Source of the DNA: Roseiarcus sp036513315
GTDB lineage: Bacteria > Pseudomonadota > Alphaproteobacteria > Rhizobiales > Beijerinckiaceae
Assembly (NCBI GenBank): GCA_036513315.1
Contig: DATBZF010000066.1
Coordinates: 1 to 64,000 of the forward strand
Length of the DNA: 64,000 nt
Reading direction: 5' to 3'
Part shown: positions 36,918-46,514 of the stretch, one piece after another
Layout of the letters: every line of letters begins with the position of its first letter
How positions within the stretch are numbered: position 1 is the stretch's first letter
Notes under the pieces: model-generated
What the model saw: the letters and a program-made list of their open reading frames with translations, nothing else
Databases searched by the model: none
Told to the model about the DNA's origin: nothing
Program-made: the position numbers and the translations under genes

Positions 36918-38009
36918 TCAGCCTCTCCAGAGCGCCTGTTCCACCCGGACGCTGTCCAGGCCGACGCCGCGCGCCGCCGCGACGATCGAATCCCAGGTCT
37001 CCCGCGGCAGCGGCACGCCATCGGCAAGGCGCTTGGAGCGCGAGGCGCGTTCGGGCTCGCCGGGCGTCAGGATCGTTTGACCGGGCATGGTTTTGGCCTG
37101 TTTGAACCAGTCGAGATAGCGCGTCGCATCGCCATCGAAGAAATGGGACGGGTCGATACGGCCGGGATCGACATAGAGCGAGAACATGCCGTTGGCGAAA
37201 CGGCGGCCGGGTCCCGTCGCGCCGGTGCCGGTGAGCGAGCCGCCGAGCAATTCGCAGATTAGCGCCAGGCCAGAACCCTTGTGCTCGCCGAAGGCGCGGA
37301 TGGCGCCCTCACCGAGCCTGGCGTTGCGCGGTCCATCCGGCGTGATCGGGCCATAGAGCGTCGCGGGATCGGTCGAAAGCGCGCCATCGGGACCGACCAG
37401 AGCTCCTTCCGGCAGGGGCTTGCCGCCGCGGCTCGCCACCGCGACCTTGCCTTCGGCGACCAGCGAGGTGGCGAAATCAAGCACGACGGGTTCGGCGTCT
37501 TCGCGCGGAATCGCGACGCAGAAAGGCGCCGTGGACAGGCGCCGTTCAATCCCGCCGAACGGCGCGACGAGGACGGAGCCCGCTACATTGACGAAATGGA
37601 TCGAGATCAGCCCGACAGCGGCGGCCGTTTCGGCCCATTCGCCGACGCGCCCGATATGGCCGGCGTTGCGCAAGGATATCGCAGAGAGACCGACGGTCTT
37701 GGCCTTTTCGATGCCGATGGCGACGGCGAGCGGCGCGACGGTCTGGCCAAAGCCAAAGCGGCCGTCGAGGACCGAGAGAACCGGCGTATCGACAATCTGC
37801 TCGATTGTCTGGTTCACAACGATGTCGCCCGAGCGCACCCAATCGACATAGCGCGGCATGCGGATCACGCCATGAGAATCATGGCCGGCCAGATTGGCGC
37901 CGACGAGCGAGACGGCGACGCGGCGCGCCTCCTCATCGCTGCTGCCGAGACGTTGGAATACTTCGGCGCAAAGATTTGTCAGATTGCCGGCCGGAATTTC
38001 GATGGTCAT
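36918..38009 (-). CDS. Ldh2/malate-type NAD(P)-dependent dehydrogenase
   Basis: A 363-residue member of the Ldh2/YlbC/ComC family, structurally distinct from ordinary lactate dehydrogenases. It has GHDSHGVIRMPRYVDWV with the catalytic histidine, NAGHIGRVGEWAE, and APFGGIERRLSTAPFC with VLDFATSLVAEGKV for nucleotide binding. Family members reduce 2-oxo acids such as ureidoglycolate, sulfolactate, 2,3-diketo-gulonate or 2-keto-3-deoxy sugar acids. Its ATG overlaps the livF stop by four bases, making it the last gene of the long sugar-acid operon and arguing for a role in that pathway. Confidence 0.9.
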   Translation of the reverse strand: MTIEIPAGNLTNLCAEVFQRLGSSDEEARRVAVSLVGANLAGHDSHGVIRMPRYVDWVRSGDIVVNQTIEQIVDTPVLSVLDGRFGFGQTVAPLAVAIGIEKAKTVGLSAISLRNAGHIGRVGEWAETAAAVGLISIHFVNVAGSVLVAPFGGIERRLSTAPFCVAIPREDAEPVVLDFATSLVAEGKVAVASRGGKPLPEGALVGPDGALSTDPATLYGPITPDGPRNARLGEGAIRAFGEHKGSGLALICELLGGSLTGTGATGPGRRFANGMFSLYVDPGRIDPSHFFDGDATRYLDWFKQAKTMPGQTILTPGEPERASRSKRLADGVPLPRETWDSIVAAARGVGLDSVRVEQALWRG

Positions 38010-38743
38010 GACGATGCTTTCGCTTGGGGGCCGCCGAGATAGGCGTCGCGGATCCGTGCGTCGCTCCATAGGGCGTCGGGTGCGCCGCCCAGCGCCAATC
38101 GCCCGGTCTCGAGGACAAAGCCCCAATCCGCCACTTTCAAGGCCATGCGCGCGTTCTGTTCGACGAGAAGCACGGTCGTTCCGCGTTTGCGGATTTCCTC
38201 GATGATGCGGAAGACGGCCTGCACGATCACCGGCGCAAGACCCAGCGAGGGTTCGTCGAGCAGCAGCAGGCGGGGCTTGGCCATCAGGCCACGCGCGAGC
38301 GCGACCATCTGCTGCTGGCCGCCCGACAATTTCCAGCCGAGCGCGTCGGCGAACGGGCGGATATCGGGAAAGAGCGCGAACATAGCCTCGGCCTCGCGGC
38401 TGATCGCGGCGCGCGAGGCTCTGCTGTTGGAAGCGCCGAGCATGATATTCTCCCGCGCCGTCAGGCCGGGGAAAATGCGCCGCCCTTCCGGCACATGCGC
38501 GATGCCAAGCCGCACGATCGCCTCCGGGCCGAGTCCGGCGATGGATTTGCCGTCATAGACGATCGAGCCCGATTGGGGCGCGAGCAGGCCTGAGATCGCG
38601 CGCAAGCTCGTCGATTTGCCCGCGCCGTTCGAGCCGAGCAGCGTCACGACGCTGCCCTCGTCAATGGCGAACGAGACGCCGCGCAGCGCCTCGATCTCGC
38701 CATAGCGGACATGAAGATCAGCGACCTCGATCAGCGCCATCAC
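38006..38743 (-). CDS. branched-chain-type ABC transporter ATPase, LivF type
   Basis: A 245-residue LivF-family ATPase with Walker A GSNGAGKST, the LivF segment AHVPEGRRIFPGLTARENI, signature LSGGQQQMVALARGLM and Walker B LLLLDEPSLGLAP. Two ATGs in a row (38743, 38740) are possible. The start overlaps the upstream permease-ATPase fusion. It energises the HAAT transporter encoded by the next three genes upstream. Confidence 0.94.
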   Translation of the reverse strand: MMALIEVADLHVRYGEIEALRGVSFAIDEGSVVTLLGSNGAGKSTSLRAISGLLAPQSGSIVYDGKSIAGLGPEAIVRLGIAHVPEGRRIFPGLTARENIMLGASNSRASRAAISREAEAMFALFPDIRPFADALGWKLSGGQQQMVALARGLMAKPRLLLLDEPSLGLAPVIVQAVFRIIEEIRKRGTTVLLVEQNARMALKVADWGFVLETGRLALGGAPDALWSDARIRDAYLGGPQAKASS

Positions 38744-40503
38744 CCCACTCCGAGATAAGCGGCGACGACATCGGGATGCTGCAATACCCCGGCAGTGTCG
38801 CCATCGGCGATGCGGCGACCGAAATTGAGCACGGTCAAGCGCTCAGCAACGCCGGCGACCAGGGTCATGTCATGATCGATGATGAGGATGGTGAGTCCTT
38901 GCGCCGCGATTTTATCGAGAAGATCATGGAGCGACTTCTTCTCGCTCGAATTGAGGCCGGCCGCCGGTTCATCCAACAAAAGCACGGTCGGATTGGCGGC
39001 GAGCGCGCGGGCGATCTCGATCAGCCGTTGATGGCCATAGCTGAAACGCGTGACAACCTCGTCGGCGCGGGCGCCGAGGCCGACGAAATCGAGCGCCGCG
39101 CGAGCGCGCGCCTCGAGCGCCGCGCGCCTGTGTGCGACTTGGACATTGCCGTCGCGCTCCGCGCCGATCACGACGTTTTCGAGCGCGGTCATCGAGCGGA
39201 ACAAGCGGATGTTCTGAAATGTCCGCCCGAGGCCGGCGATGGTGCGTCGATGCGCCGAAAGCGCTGTTACGTCGACGCCATCGACGAGGATGCGTCCAGC
39301 GGTCGGACGGTAGAGGCCCGAGACGACATTGAGCGTCGTCGTCTTGCCGCTGCCATTGGGGCCGATGAGAGCATGGACGGCGCCGCGGCGCACGGTGAAA
39401 TCAACGCCGTCAACCGCCTTCAGGCCGCCGAAATATTTGGCGAGGCCGCGCACTTCCAGCGCGGCCGGCGCGCCTGAATCGGCGGGCTTCAGCGCTAATG
39501 GCGCGACCGGCGGCGGCAAAGCCGCGACCGGGCGATGGAACAAACGCGCGATGAACCCCCAAATGCCATCCGACATGAAAACGACTATGAGGATCACGGC
39601 GAGCCCATAGATCGCCAGATAGAGTCCCGGCACGCTTTTGAGGAAGCGCAGCCATTCGGGGATGAGGATGAGCAGGCCAGTGCCGATCGCCGCGCCGACC
39701 GGCGAGCCGATTCCGCCCAGAAGCGCCATCGTCAGCAAGACGATCGAATCGGAAAAGGCGAATTGGTCGGGGCTGATATAGGCGAACCCGCCGGCGAACA
39801 ATCCGCCGCCAAGACCGCCGAGCAGCGCGCAGATGGCGAAAGCGGCGACCTTCGTGCGGTAGACGTCGATGCCGGCGGCGCTCGCGGCGATTTCGTTGTC
39901 GCGCACCGCGCGCATCGCGCGGCCGAGCCGCATATTCGCGAGGCGCCAGACCAGATAGCCCGTGATCGCCAGAATGGCGACGGCAAGCGCCAGATAGGCC
40001 TGGCTCGAAACGAAGAGGTCAGGCCGTTTGATCCCGCTCACCCCGTCGGGCCCGTGGGTGATCCCGATCGCGTTGATCAGCGTGACGGTGAGGATTTGCT
40101 GGAAGGAGATCGTCACCATGGCGAGATAGTGTCCGCCGAGACGCAGCGTCGAAAGGCCGAGCAGGCCGCCCGCGACGAACGCGATCGCCATGCCGCCCGC
40201 GAGGCAGACGAAGAACGGGATATTGTAGTCGGTCGTGCCAAGACCGACCGCATAGGCGCCGAGCGCGAAGAAGCCCGCCTGCGCGAGATTGATCTGCCCG
40301 CAGAGACCGAGCACCACCGACAGGCCGAAGACGGCGATCGCGTAGGTCACCGCCTGCATCAGAATATTGGCGACATAACCATCGGTCTTGACGGTCGCCG
40401 CGCCGGCGACGGCCGCGACGGCCGCGAGCGCATAGAGGCATTGGCCGATCAGCGAACGGGAAAAGCCGGGCGCTCTGTGCGTTGCAACGGGCGCGACGCT
40501 CAT
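38740..40503 (-). CDS. fused LivM permease-LivG ATPase
   Basis: A 587-residue fusion. Residues about 20-320 are a LivM-type permease (VVLGLCGQINLAQAGFFALGAYA, AMRAVRDNEIAASAAGIDV). Residues about 345-587 are a LivG ATPase (GPNGSGKTTTLN, TFQNIRLFRSMTALENV, YGHQRLIEIARALA, LLLDEPAAGLN). The signature SYGHQ and the extended LivG core are intact, so both halves should work. Fusion of these subunits is known in some alphaproteobacteria. It overlaps both neighbours by four bases. Confidence 0.93.
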   Translation of the reverse strand: MSVAPVATHRAPGFSRSLIGQCLYALAAVAAVAGAATVKTDGYVANILMQAVTYAIAVFGLSVVLGLCGQINLAQAGFFALGAYAVGLGTTDYNIPFFVCLAGGMAIAFVAGGLLGLSTLRLGGHYLAMVTISFQQILTVTLINAIGITHGPDGVSGIKRPDLFVSSQAYLALAVAILAITGYLVWRLANMRLGRAMRAVRDNEIAASAAGIDVYRTKVAAFAICALLGGLGGGLFAGGFAYISPDQFAFSDSIVLLTMALLGGIGSPVGAAIGTGLLILIPEWLRFLKSVPGLYLAIYGLAVILIVVFMSDGIWGFIARLFHRPVAALPPPVAPLALKPADSGAPAALEVRGLAKYFGGLKAVDGVDFTVRRGAVHALIGPNGSGKTTTLNVVSGLYRPTAGRILVDGVDVTALSAHRRTIAGLGRTFQNIRLFRSMTALENVVIGAERDGNVQVAHRRAALEARARAALDFVGLGARADEVVTRFSYGHQRLIEIARALAANPTVLLLDEPAAGLNSSEKKSLHDLLDKIAAQGLTILIIDHDMTLVAGVAERLTVLNFGRRIADGDTAGVLQHPDVVAAYLGVG

Positions 40504-41375
40504 GCCTTCTCCGCGACGCGTTCGCCGAAGAGCCCCTGTGGCCGAAAGGCGAGGAAGAGGATGAGGACCAGGAAGGCGAACGCATCCTTGAATGGAACCG
40601 ATATATAGGCGGCGCCGAACGTCTCGATTATACCGAGCGCCAGCCCGCCAATGATGGCCCCTGCGACATCGCCGAAGCCGCCGATGATCGTCGCGGCGAA
40701 GGCCTTGAGCGCGATCGTCGAGCCCATCTGGATCGAGACGAACAGCACCGGCGCGACAAGAATGCCGGCGATGCCGCCGAGCACCGCACTATAGACGAAG
40801 GTGATCATGATCATGGTTGCGACGGGAATGCCGAGCAGCGCCGCCATCTCCTTGTCCTGACTGGTCGCCTGCAGTTTCTTGCCGAGCAGGGTGTGTTCGA
40901 AGAACCAATATTGAAAGGCGACGAGCACGATCGTCACCGCGATGATCAGCAGATATTGGCTGTCGAGATAGACGGGCCCGAGTTGAACGCCCGGCGCGTC
41001 GAACCAGCCGGGCAACACTTGCGGTTGCGGGCCGTAAAGCGCCAGCACCGTATTGGAAAGGAAGATCGAAGCGCCGATTGTTGAGATGATGACTGGCAGG
41101 AAGCTGCGGTTTCGCAAGGGGTAATAGACGCCGAGATTGAAGATCGCACCGAGCAGCGCCATGCCGCCGATGGCGAGGAGGAAAGACAGCCAATAGGGCC
41201 ATCCCAAATCGACCGCGAAGACCACCATCAAATAGGCCGCGACCATCGAGAATTCGCCCTGGGCGAAATTGACGACGCTGGTGGCGCGAAAGATCAGCAC
41301 AAAGCCGAGCGCGACCAACGCATAGACGGCGCCGATGCCCAGGCCCGTGAACAGCAATTGCAGGACATTACCCAT
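40500..41375 (-). CDS. branched-chain-type ABC permease, LivH type
   Basis: A 291-residue permease with about eight spans. It shows LivH hallmarks such as GIGAVYALVALGFVLIFRAT, NFAQGEFSMVAAYL, ATSQDKEMAALLGI and VIGGFGDVAGAIIGG (here TIIGGFGDVAGAIIGG). It pairs with the LivM half of the downstream fusion. The stop overlaps that gene; the start lies 68 bp after the binding-protein gene. Confidence 0.94.
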   Translation of the reverse strand: MGNVLQLLFTGLGIGAVYALVALGFVLIFRATSVVNFAQGEFSMVAAYLMVVFAVDLGWPYWLSFLLAIGGMALLGAIFNLGVYYPLRNRSFLPVIISTIGASIFLSNTVLALYGPQPQVLPGWFDAPGVQLGPVYLDSQYLLIIAVTIVLVAFQYWFFEHTLLGKKLQATSQDKEMAALLGIPVATMIMITFVYSAVLGGIAGILVAPVLFVSIQMGSTIALKAFAATIIGGFGDVAGAIIGGLALGIIETFGAAYISVPFKDAFAFLVLILFLAFRPQGLFGERVAEKA

Positions 41376-41443
41376 TTTGCGTCGCCGGTCGGCGCGAGGC
41401 GGCCACTGCCGTGCGGAAGGCGACGCGCATCACGCCCCGCCGC

Positions 41444-42589
41444 TCAATCGGTGAATTCGATATGTTTGTCGAAGACGATCGACCCCTTCTCGTTGCGCAC
41501 GATATTGTAGCCGTGCAGCCCGTCGCCGAATTGGTCGAAATTATATTCGCCCTCCGCGCCCTTGTAGCCCTTGGTCGAGAGGATCGCCGCGCGAATCTTG
41601 TCCGGATCGGTGTCGCCCGCCTTGGCGATGGCGGCGCAGAGAACGCCAATCGCGTCATAGGTCCAGGAACCGTAATTGTCTGGCGGAATATTGGAGACGG
41701 CGCCGTAGAGCCGCGCGAATTCCTTGGCTTCTGGGCTCGAATCCACCGCATAATCGGCGACGCCATAGGTGCCATAGAGCGCCGGGCCGGCGAGCTTGAC
41801 CGCGCCGGCGACGACGATCGAGGCCGAACCGACCCAGGGAATCGTCACGCCGAGCTGCCGCAATTGGCGTGCGAAAATCGCGAGGTCATTATCGAAGGTG
41901 AAATAAGAGCCGATGATCTCGGCGCCCGACGATTTAATCGCCAGCACGACGGGCGTGAAATCCTGGCTCTGGTTCGGGTAACCCTGGTCGATCGCGACAT
42001 TGGCGCCGGCCTTGCCGAGCGCCTCGGTCAGCGCCTTGGAGCCGCCGGTCCCGAACGCGTCGGTCGAATGAACGACCGCCCAGCTCTTTTTGCCAAGCGT
42101 CTCCGCGCCATAGGAGGCGATCACGCGGCCGGAATAGCTGTCATTGGGCCGGAAGCGAAACAGCCAGGGATTGCCGAGCTTGGTGAGCGTCGGGTCGGTT
42201 CCGCCGAAACAGACGGGCTTGGCCGTCTTCAATATGTCAGGCGCCATCGCATGGTTCTGAGTCGAGCGGATAGAACCGAGGAAGGCGACAATGTCGGGTT
42301 GCGCCGCGAGTTTCGAAAAGGCAAGCACCGCGCCGGGATTGGTGGTCTGGTCGTCTTCGGTCGCCAGTTCAACCTGCCGCGACAGGATTCCGCCCGCTTT
42401 GTTGACGCGATCGAGCGCGATTTTGGCGCCGGTCAGCGCGTATTTTCCGGAATCGGCGGCGGGCCCGGTGACCGGCAGCACCATGCCGATCCTGAGCGGC
42501 GCGCTTTGCCCGCGAGCGCGGCGCAGGATCGCGGGCATCGCCATGCTAAAGCCAAGTCCGGCCGTCACGGACCGTCTGGTGAAATTCAT
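41444..42589 (-). CDS. HAAT-family substrate-binding protein
   Basis: A 381-residue LivJ/K-like periplasmic binding protein. An arginine-rich signal (MNFTRRSVTAGLGFSMAMPA) resembles a Tat signal and ends near the ARGQSA segment. The mature part has RIGMVLPVTGPAADSGKYAL and LATEDDQTTNPGAVLAFSKL typical of the family. The ATG at 42589 follows gggaggcgccg. As the binding protein of this transporter it decides the substrate, which may be a sugar acid or aromatic acid rather than an amino acid given the operon. Confidence 0.92.
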   Translation of the reverse strand: MNFTRRSVTAGLGFSMAMPAILRRARGQSAPLRIGMVLPVTGPAADSGKYALTGAKIALDRVNKAGGILSRQVELATEDDQTTNPGAVLAFSKLAAQPDIVAFLGSIRSTQNHAMAPDILKTAKPVCFGGTDPTLTKLGNPWLFRFRPNDSYSGRVIASYGAETLGKKSWAVVHSTDAFGTGGSKALTEALGKAGANVAIDQGYPNQSQDFTPVVLAIKSSGAEIIGSYFTFDNDLAIFARQLRQLGVTIPWVGSASIVVAGAVKLAGPALYGTYGVADYAVDSSPEAKEFARLYGAVSNIPPDNYGSWTYDAIGVLCAAIAKAGDTDPDKIRAAILSTKGYKGAEGEYNFDQFGDGLHGYNIVRNEKGSIVFDKHIEFTD

Positions 42590-42676
42590 CGGCGCCTCCC
42601 GGGGTGAGCTGCTCTTCGGCAGCGTCGCAGGATTAGACGATGAAAGCGAAAACCTGTCCAGACCGAGCAAGGCGCG

Positions 42677-43438
42677 TCAGCGCAAGCCGCCATCGACGAT
42701 CAGACATTGCTTGGTGATCATCGCGCTGTCCGCGGAGGCGAGAAAGAGCGCCGCCCTGGCGATTTCGTCGGCCAGCAGCACGCGATGCAGGCATTGGCGC
42801 TCGACAATCGCTTTAAGATCGCTCTCGCTGATCCACAGCCGTCGCTGGCGTTCGGTGCTGACGGCGCCGGGGGCGATCGCGTTGACGCGAATGTTATCGC
42901 CGCCGAACTCCCTTGCCAGGCTGTTGGTCATGCCGACGATCGCCGCCTTGGCGGTCGCATAGGGCGACATCCGCTGCGCCGCGGCCATCCAGGCTATCGA
43001 CGAAAAATTGACGATCGAGCCGCCGCCGAGCTCCCGCATCTGGGGACGGACGGCTTTGGCGGCGAAGAACTGATGTTTGAGGTTAAGGCCCATCGTGCGG
43101 TCCCAGGCCTCTTCCGTCACCTCGTCGACGTCCTGACGCGTGTCGTTGCCTGCATTGTTGACGAGAACGCCGATCGGCCCCAGACGATTGCGGACCTCCG
43201 CTATCGCCGCCCCGAGCGCGCCAATGTCGAGCAGGTCGCAGGGGATGAAGAGGGGCCGCTTGACGGCTGTGGCGAGACGCGCGACCAAAGCTTGCGATTC
43301 AGCCTCCAATATGTCGACGAAAGCGACCGCGGCCCCTTGCGCGGCGAAGGCCTCGACCAAAGCGGCGCCAATGCCCGAGCCGCCCCCGGTGATGAAAACG
43401 ACGCGGTCCTGCAGGCTGGGGTAGCGGGCGAAAGACAA
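42677..43438 (-). CDS. SDR family oxidoreductase in sugar-acid operon
   Basis: A 253-residue classical SDR with TGGGSGIGAALVEAFA, VNNAGNDTRQDV, active site YATAK and a terminal MITKQCLIVDGG. A TTG start at 43438 is chosen: gaggag lies seven bases upstream and the protein then begins MSFARYPSLQDRVVFITGGG, as in relatives. It resembles sugar dehydrogenases of the L-fucose/L-rhamnose oxidative pathways (for example the NNAGND segment), so oxidation of a sugar or 2-keto-3-deoxy acid is inferred. It sits between the two ABC transporters, 62 bp after the malK-like gene. Confidence 0.9.
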   Translation of the reverse strand: MSFARYPSLQDRVVFITGGGSGIGAALVEAFAAQGAAVAFVDILEAESQALVARLATAVKRPLFIPCDLLDIGALGAAIAEVRNRLGPIGVLVNNAGNDTRQDVDEVTEEAWDRTMGLNLKHQFFAAKAVRPQMRELGGGSIVNFSSIAWMAAAQRMSPYATAKAAIVGMTNSLAREFGGDNIRVNAIAPGAVSTERQRRLWISESDLKAIVERQCLHRVLLADEIARAALFLASADSAMITKQCLIVDGGLR

Positions 43439-43500
43439 GGAAATTCTCCTCGATCGATAGTGGTTCAAAAAAGGGAGGCGCGGCCTATGGCGCGGACGCT

Positions 43501-44610
43501 TCAGCCGACGAGTCGTTCGGTCTTGGCGTCGAACAGGCAGGCCTTCGACATGTCGAGAGCCAGCGACAGCGTCTGGCCGACGTCCGGCGCCTCATGCGGC
43601 TCGAAGCGCGCGGTGACTTCGCGCCCGGCAAGACGCAGTCCGACCATGGTTTCAGCGCCGGTCGGCTCGACGATCTCGACAATGGCCGGGACGATCGCCG
43701 AAGCGCGCCCGTCCGCGGCGCGTTCCGGACGATGAAGCGAAATATGCTCGGGGCGAACGCCGAGGACGACATTGGCCGCGGCGCCCCTGCCCGTTAAAGG
43801 ATTGGCCAATCCCACGCTTATCGGAGCGCCTTCGCCATTCGCCAGCTTGAGCGTCATTCCCTGCCCGTCGGCGATTTCCGCGTTGAGGAAATTCATCGAT
43901 GGCGAGCCCATGAAGCTCGCCACGAACATGTTGGCCGGCCGATCATAGACGATGCGCGGCACATCGAATTGTTGCAATTCGCCCTTGTGCATGACGGCGA
44001 TGCGGGAGGCCAAAGTCATCGCCTCGACCTGATCGTGGGTGACATAGATCGTCGTCTTGCCGACGCGCTGATGCAGCCGCTTGATTTCCGAGCGCATCTC
44101 GACGCGCAGTTTGGCGTCGAGGTTCGACAGGGGCTCGTCGAAAAGGAACAGCTTGGGGTCGCGCACCAGAGCGCGGCCCATCGCCACGCGCTGGCGCTGG
44201 CCGCCGGAGAGCTGCCCGGGCTTTCGTTGCAGCAACGGCTCGATCTGCAGCAGCGCGGCGACGCGCTTTACGGCTGCATCCTGCACATCGCGCGGCACGC
44301 GGCGGCTCTCCATGCCGAACGTGATGTTCTGGCGCACGGTCATGGTCGGATAGAGCGCATAAGACTGAAAGACCATCGCAATGTCGCGGTCCTTCGGCGC
44401 GACGGAATTGACTAGTCGGCCGTCGATGCGGATTTCGCCCGAAGAGATCGTCTCGAGGCCTGCGATCATCGCCAGCAGCGTCGACTTGCCGCAACCCGAG
44501 GGCCCGACCAGCGCGATGAACTCGCCGGTCCGCGCTTCGAGATCAACGCCCTTGAGGACATCGACCGAGCCGAAGCTTTTGCGTAATTTGGAGATGGTCA
44601 GCGACGACAT
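43501..44610 (-). CDS. CUT1 sugar ABC transporter ATPase (MalK/UgpC type)
   Basis: A 369-residue ATPase of the MalK/UgpC/MsmX group: Walker A GPSGCGKST, FQSYALYPTMTVRQNI, signature LSGGQRQRVAMGRALV, FDEPLSNLDAKLR. It has a C-terminal TOBE/OB regulatory domain of about 130 residues (VVLGVRPEHISL). It drives the two permeases encoded just upstream (10-bp gap). Some relatives serve several sugar transporters. Confidence 0.94.
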   Translation of the reverse strand: MSSLTISKLRKSFGSVDVLKGVDLEARTGEFIALVGPSGCGKSTLLAMIAGLETISSGEIRIDGRLVNSVAPKDRDIAMVFQSYALYPTMTVRQNITFGMESRRVPRDVQDAAVKRVAALLQIEPLLQRKPGQLSGGQRQRVAMGRALVRDPKLFLFDEPLSNLDAKLRVEMRSEIKRLHQRVGKTTIYVTHDQVEAMTLASRIAVMHKGELQQFDVPRIVYDRPANMFVASFMGSPSMNFLNAEIADGQGMTLKLANGEGAPISVGLANPLTGRGAAANVVLGVRPEHISLHRPERAADGRASAIVPAIVEIVEPTGAETMVGLRLAGREVTARFEPHEAPDVGQTLSLALDMSKACLFDAKTERLVG

Positions 44611-44620
44611 GCCCGCTCCG

Positions 44621-45526
44621 TCATTTGATCGCGCCCTGCGTCAATCCCCGCACGAAATATTTGCCGCCGAAGAAATAGATCAGCAGCGGCGGAATCGCGC
44701 CAATCAGGACGCCCGCGCTCATCACGTCATAGACCCGGATGCTGGTGCCCCCCGTCGCCATGCCGATGAGCGAGGCGGTGATCGGTTGACTGCGGCCGGC
44801 CGTGAAAACGACGCCGAACAGATATTCGTTCCAGATGCCGGTGAACTGCCAGATCACCGTCACGATCGTGATCGGCGAGGAAAGCGGCAGAATGATCTTG
44901 AAGAAAATGCGCCAGAATCCGGCGCCGTCGATCCGCGCCGCCTTGATCAAATCGTCGGGGATGTTGAGGTAATAATTGCGGCAGAACAGCGTCGTGAAGG
45001 AAATGCCCTGCACGCAATGAATGAGGATCAGCCCCGCGATCGTGTTGCTGAGCCCGATATGGCCAAGAATGAACGCCCAGGGCATCAGCGAAATCTGACC
45101 CGGCATGAAGACGCCGAACATCATGCAGGTGAAGATGACTTCCGAGCCCGGAAAGCGCCATTTGGTGAGAATGTAACCGTTCAACAGGCCGAGCACCGTG
45201 GAGATGATCGTGGCGGGAATGGCCATTTCCAGCGAATTAAAGAAATTATGCTGGATGCCCGCGCAGGTTCCGCCCACGCAATAGGTACTCCACACCGCGC
45301 TCCAAGCCTTGAGTGAAAAGCTGTGGGGGAAGCCGATCAGTCCGTTCTTAATGATTTCGGGCAATTCGCGGAACGAATTGGCGACGATAACAAAGAGCGG
45401 CAAAATATAAATGAAGGCGAAGAAAGTCAGGAAGGCGTAAACGCCGACGCGCCCCATAAAATGTCGGCGCGCGGCGAGCGCGGCGGCCGGATCGTCGATC
45501 GAAGCGCGCAAAGCCGCGTCAACCAT
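44621..45526 (-). CDS. CUT1 sugar ABC permease, MalG type
   Basis: A 301-residue permease with six spans. It has a MalG-type ATPase-contact loop around FCRNYYLNIPDDLIKAARID with GAGFWRIFFKIILPLSSP and ends GGKYFVRGLTQGAIK, a classical MalG terminus. The N-terminal cytoplasmic stretch precedes YAFLTFFAFIYILPLFVIV. It overlaps the upstream permease gene by eight bases. The sequence resembles GtsC of glucose/mannose-type systems. Confidence 0.94.
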   Translation of the reverse strand: MVDAALRASIDDPAAALAARRHFMGRVGVYAFLTFFAFIYILPLFVIVANSFRELPEIIKNGLIGFPHSFSLKAWSAVWSTYCVGGTCAGIQHNFFNSLEMAIPATIISTVLGLLNGYILTKWRFPGSEVIFTCMMFGVFMPGQISLMPWAFILGHIGLSNTIAGLILIHCVQGISFTTLFCRNYYLNIPDDLIKAARIDGAGFWRIFFKIILPLSSPITIVTVIWQFTGIWNEYLFGVVFTAGRSQPITASLIGMATGGTSIRVYDVMSAGVLIGAIPPLLIYFFGGKYFVRGLTQGAIK

Positions 45527-46454
45527 TGCCGGACTCCGCGCGCTTGCGCCAAACGAGCCAGAGCGAATAAGGGACGAGAACGAAGGCGAGCGCGCCCAGC
45601 ATGAATATCGCCGCCGTCGCCCCTTCCGCGATCTGGCCGCGCTGAAACATCAGGTCGTAGACATAGATCGCGGGAAAGGTCGTGGAGACTCCGGGGCCGC
45701 CATTCCTCGTCAAAGCTGCGACGAGATCGAAGGTCTTGATCGCAAACTGCAGCAGAACCACCGTCACGGCGATGGCGATCGGCGCGATCGTCGGGATAAT
45801 CACCTTGCGATAGATGCGGAACATGCCGGCGCCGTCGATCTGCGCCGCTTTCACGAGATCGGGGTCGACCGAGCGGAGCCCGGCCAGAAACAAGGCCATC
45901 GCAAATCCCGACGACTGCCAGATGCCTGTCGCGATGACGGCATAAATCGCAAGCTTGGGATCAGTGGTCAGGCGAAAGGTGAAATCGGTCCAGCCGAGGC
46001 TCCGCACAAAAAACTCGATGCCGGCGTCGGGGCTGTATAGCCAGGCCCAGACGGTGCCCGTGACCGCGAAAGAGACCGCAAGCGGATAGAGGAAGATCGT
46101 TCGCCAAATGGCTTCGCCGCGAACGCGCTGGTCGATCGCGATGGCGAGGCCGAGGCCGATCAGGATTGCGAAAACGACGTAGAGCACGCTGAACAGAAGC
46201 AGATTGCTATAGGCGATCGTCCAACGATGGTTGGCCCAGATCGAAATATAATGTTCGAAGCCGACAAAATTATAGGACGGCAGCAATTTGCTGTCGGAAA
46301 GCGAGATGTAGAACGTCCAAATCGTGAAGACGACCACATAGACGAAGCTTACGATTATCGACGGCGCGAGGACAATGAACGGCGTCGCCCGCTGCAGCCG
46401 TTCGCGCAACGACGGCCCGGTTTCGTCGGTCGTCATGATCGCCGCTTCCGTCAT
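45519..46454 (-). CDS. CUT1 sugar ABC permease, MalF type
   Basis: A 311-residue permease with six spans, MalF/UgpA-like and resembling GtsB. It has SDSKLLPSYNFVGFEHYISI, AVTGTVWAWLYSPDAGI and the coupling loop DPDLVKAAQIDGAGMFRIYRKVIIPT. The ATG at 46454 follows gaggcgat; an in-frame ATG six codons later is possible. It lies 60 bp after the binding-protein gene. Confidence 0.93.
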   Translation of the reverse strand: MTEAAIMTTDETGPSLRERLQRATPFIVLAPSIIVSFVYVVVFTIWTFYISLSDSKLLPSYNFVGFEHYISIWANHRWTIAYSNLLLFSVLYVVFAILIGLGLAIAIDQRVRGEAIWRTIFLYPLAVSFAVTGTVWAWLYSPDAGIEFFVRSLGWTDFTFRLTTDPKLAIYAVIATGIWQSSGFAMALFLAGLRSVDPDLVKAAQIDGAGMFRIYRKVIIPTIAPIAIAVTVVLLQFAIKTFDLVAALTRNGGPGVSTTFPAIYVYDLMFQRGQIAEGATAAIFMLGALAFVLVPYSLWLVWRKRAESGNG

Positions 46455-46514
46455 ATCGCCTCGCTGGAAGAGAAGCGTCCGCGGCCGAAGCCGCGGACAA
46501 ACAGCGGTCCCCGA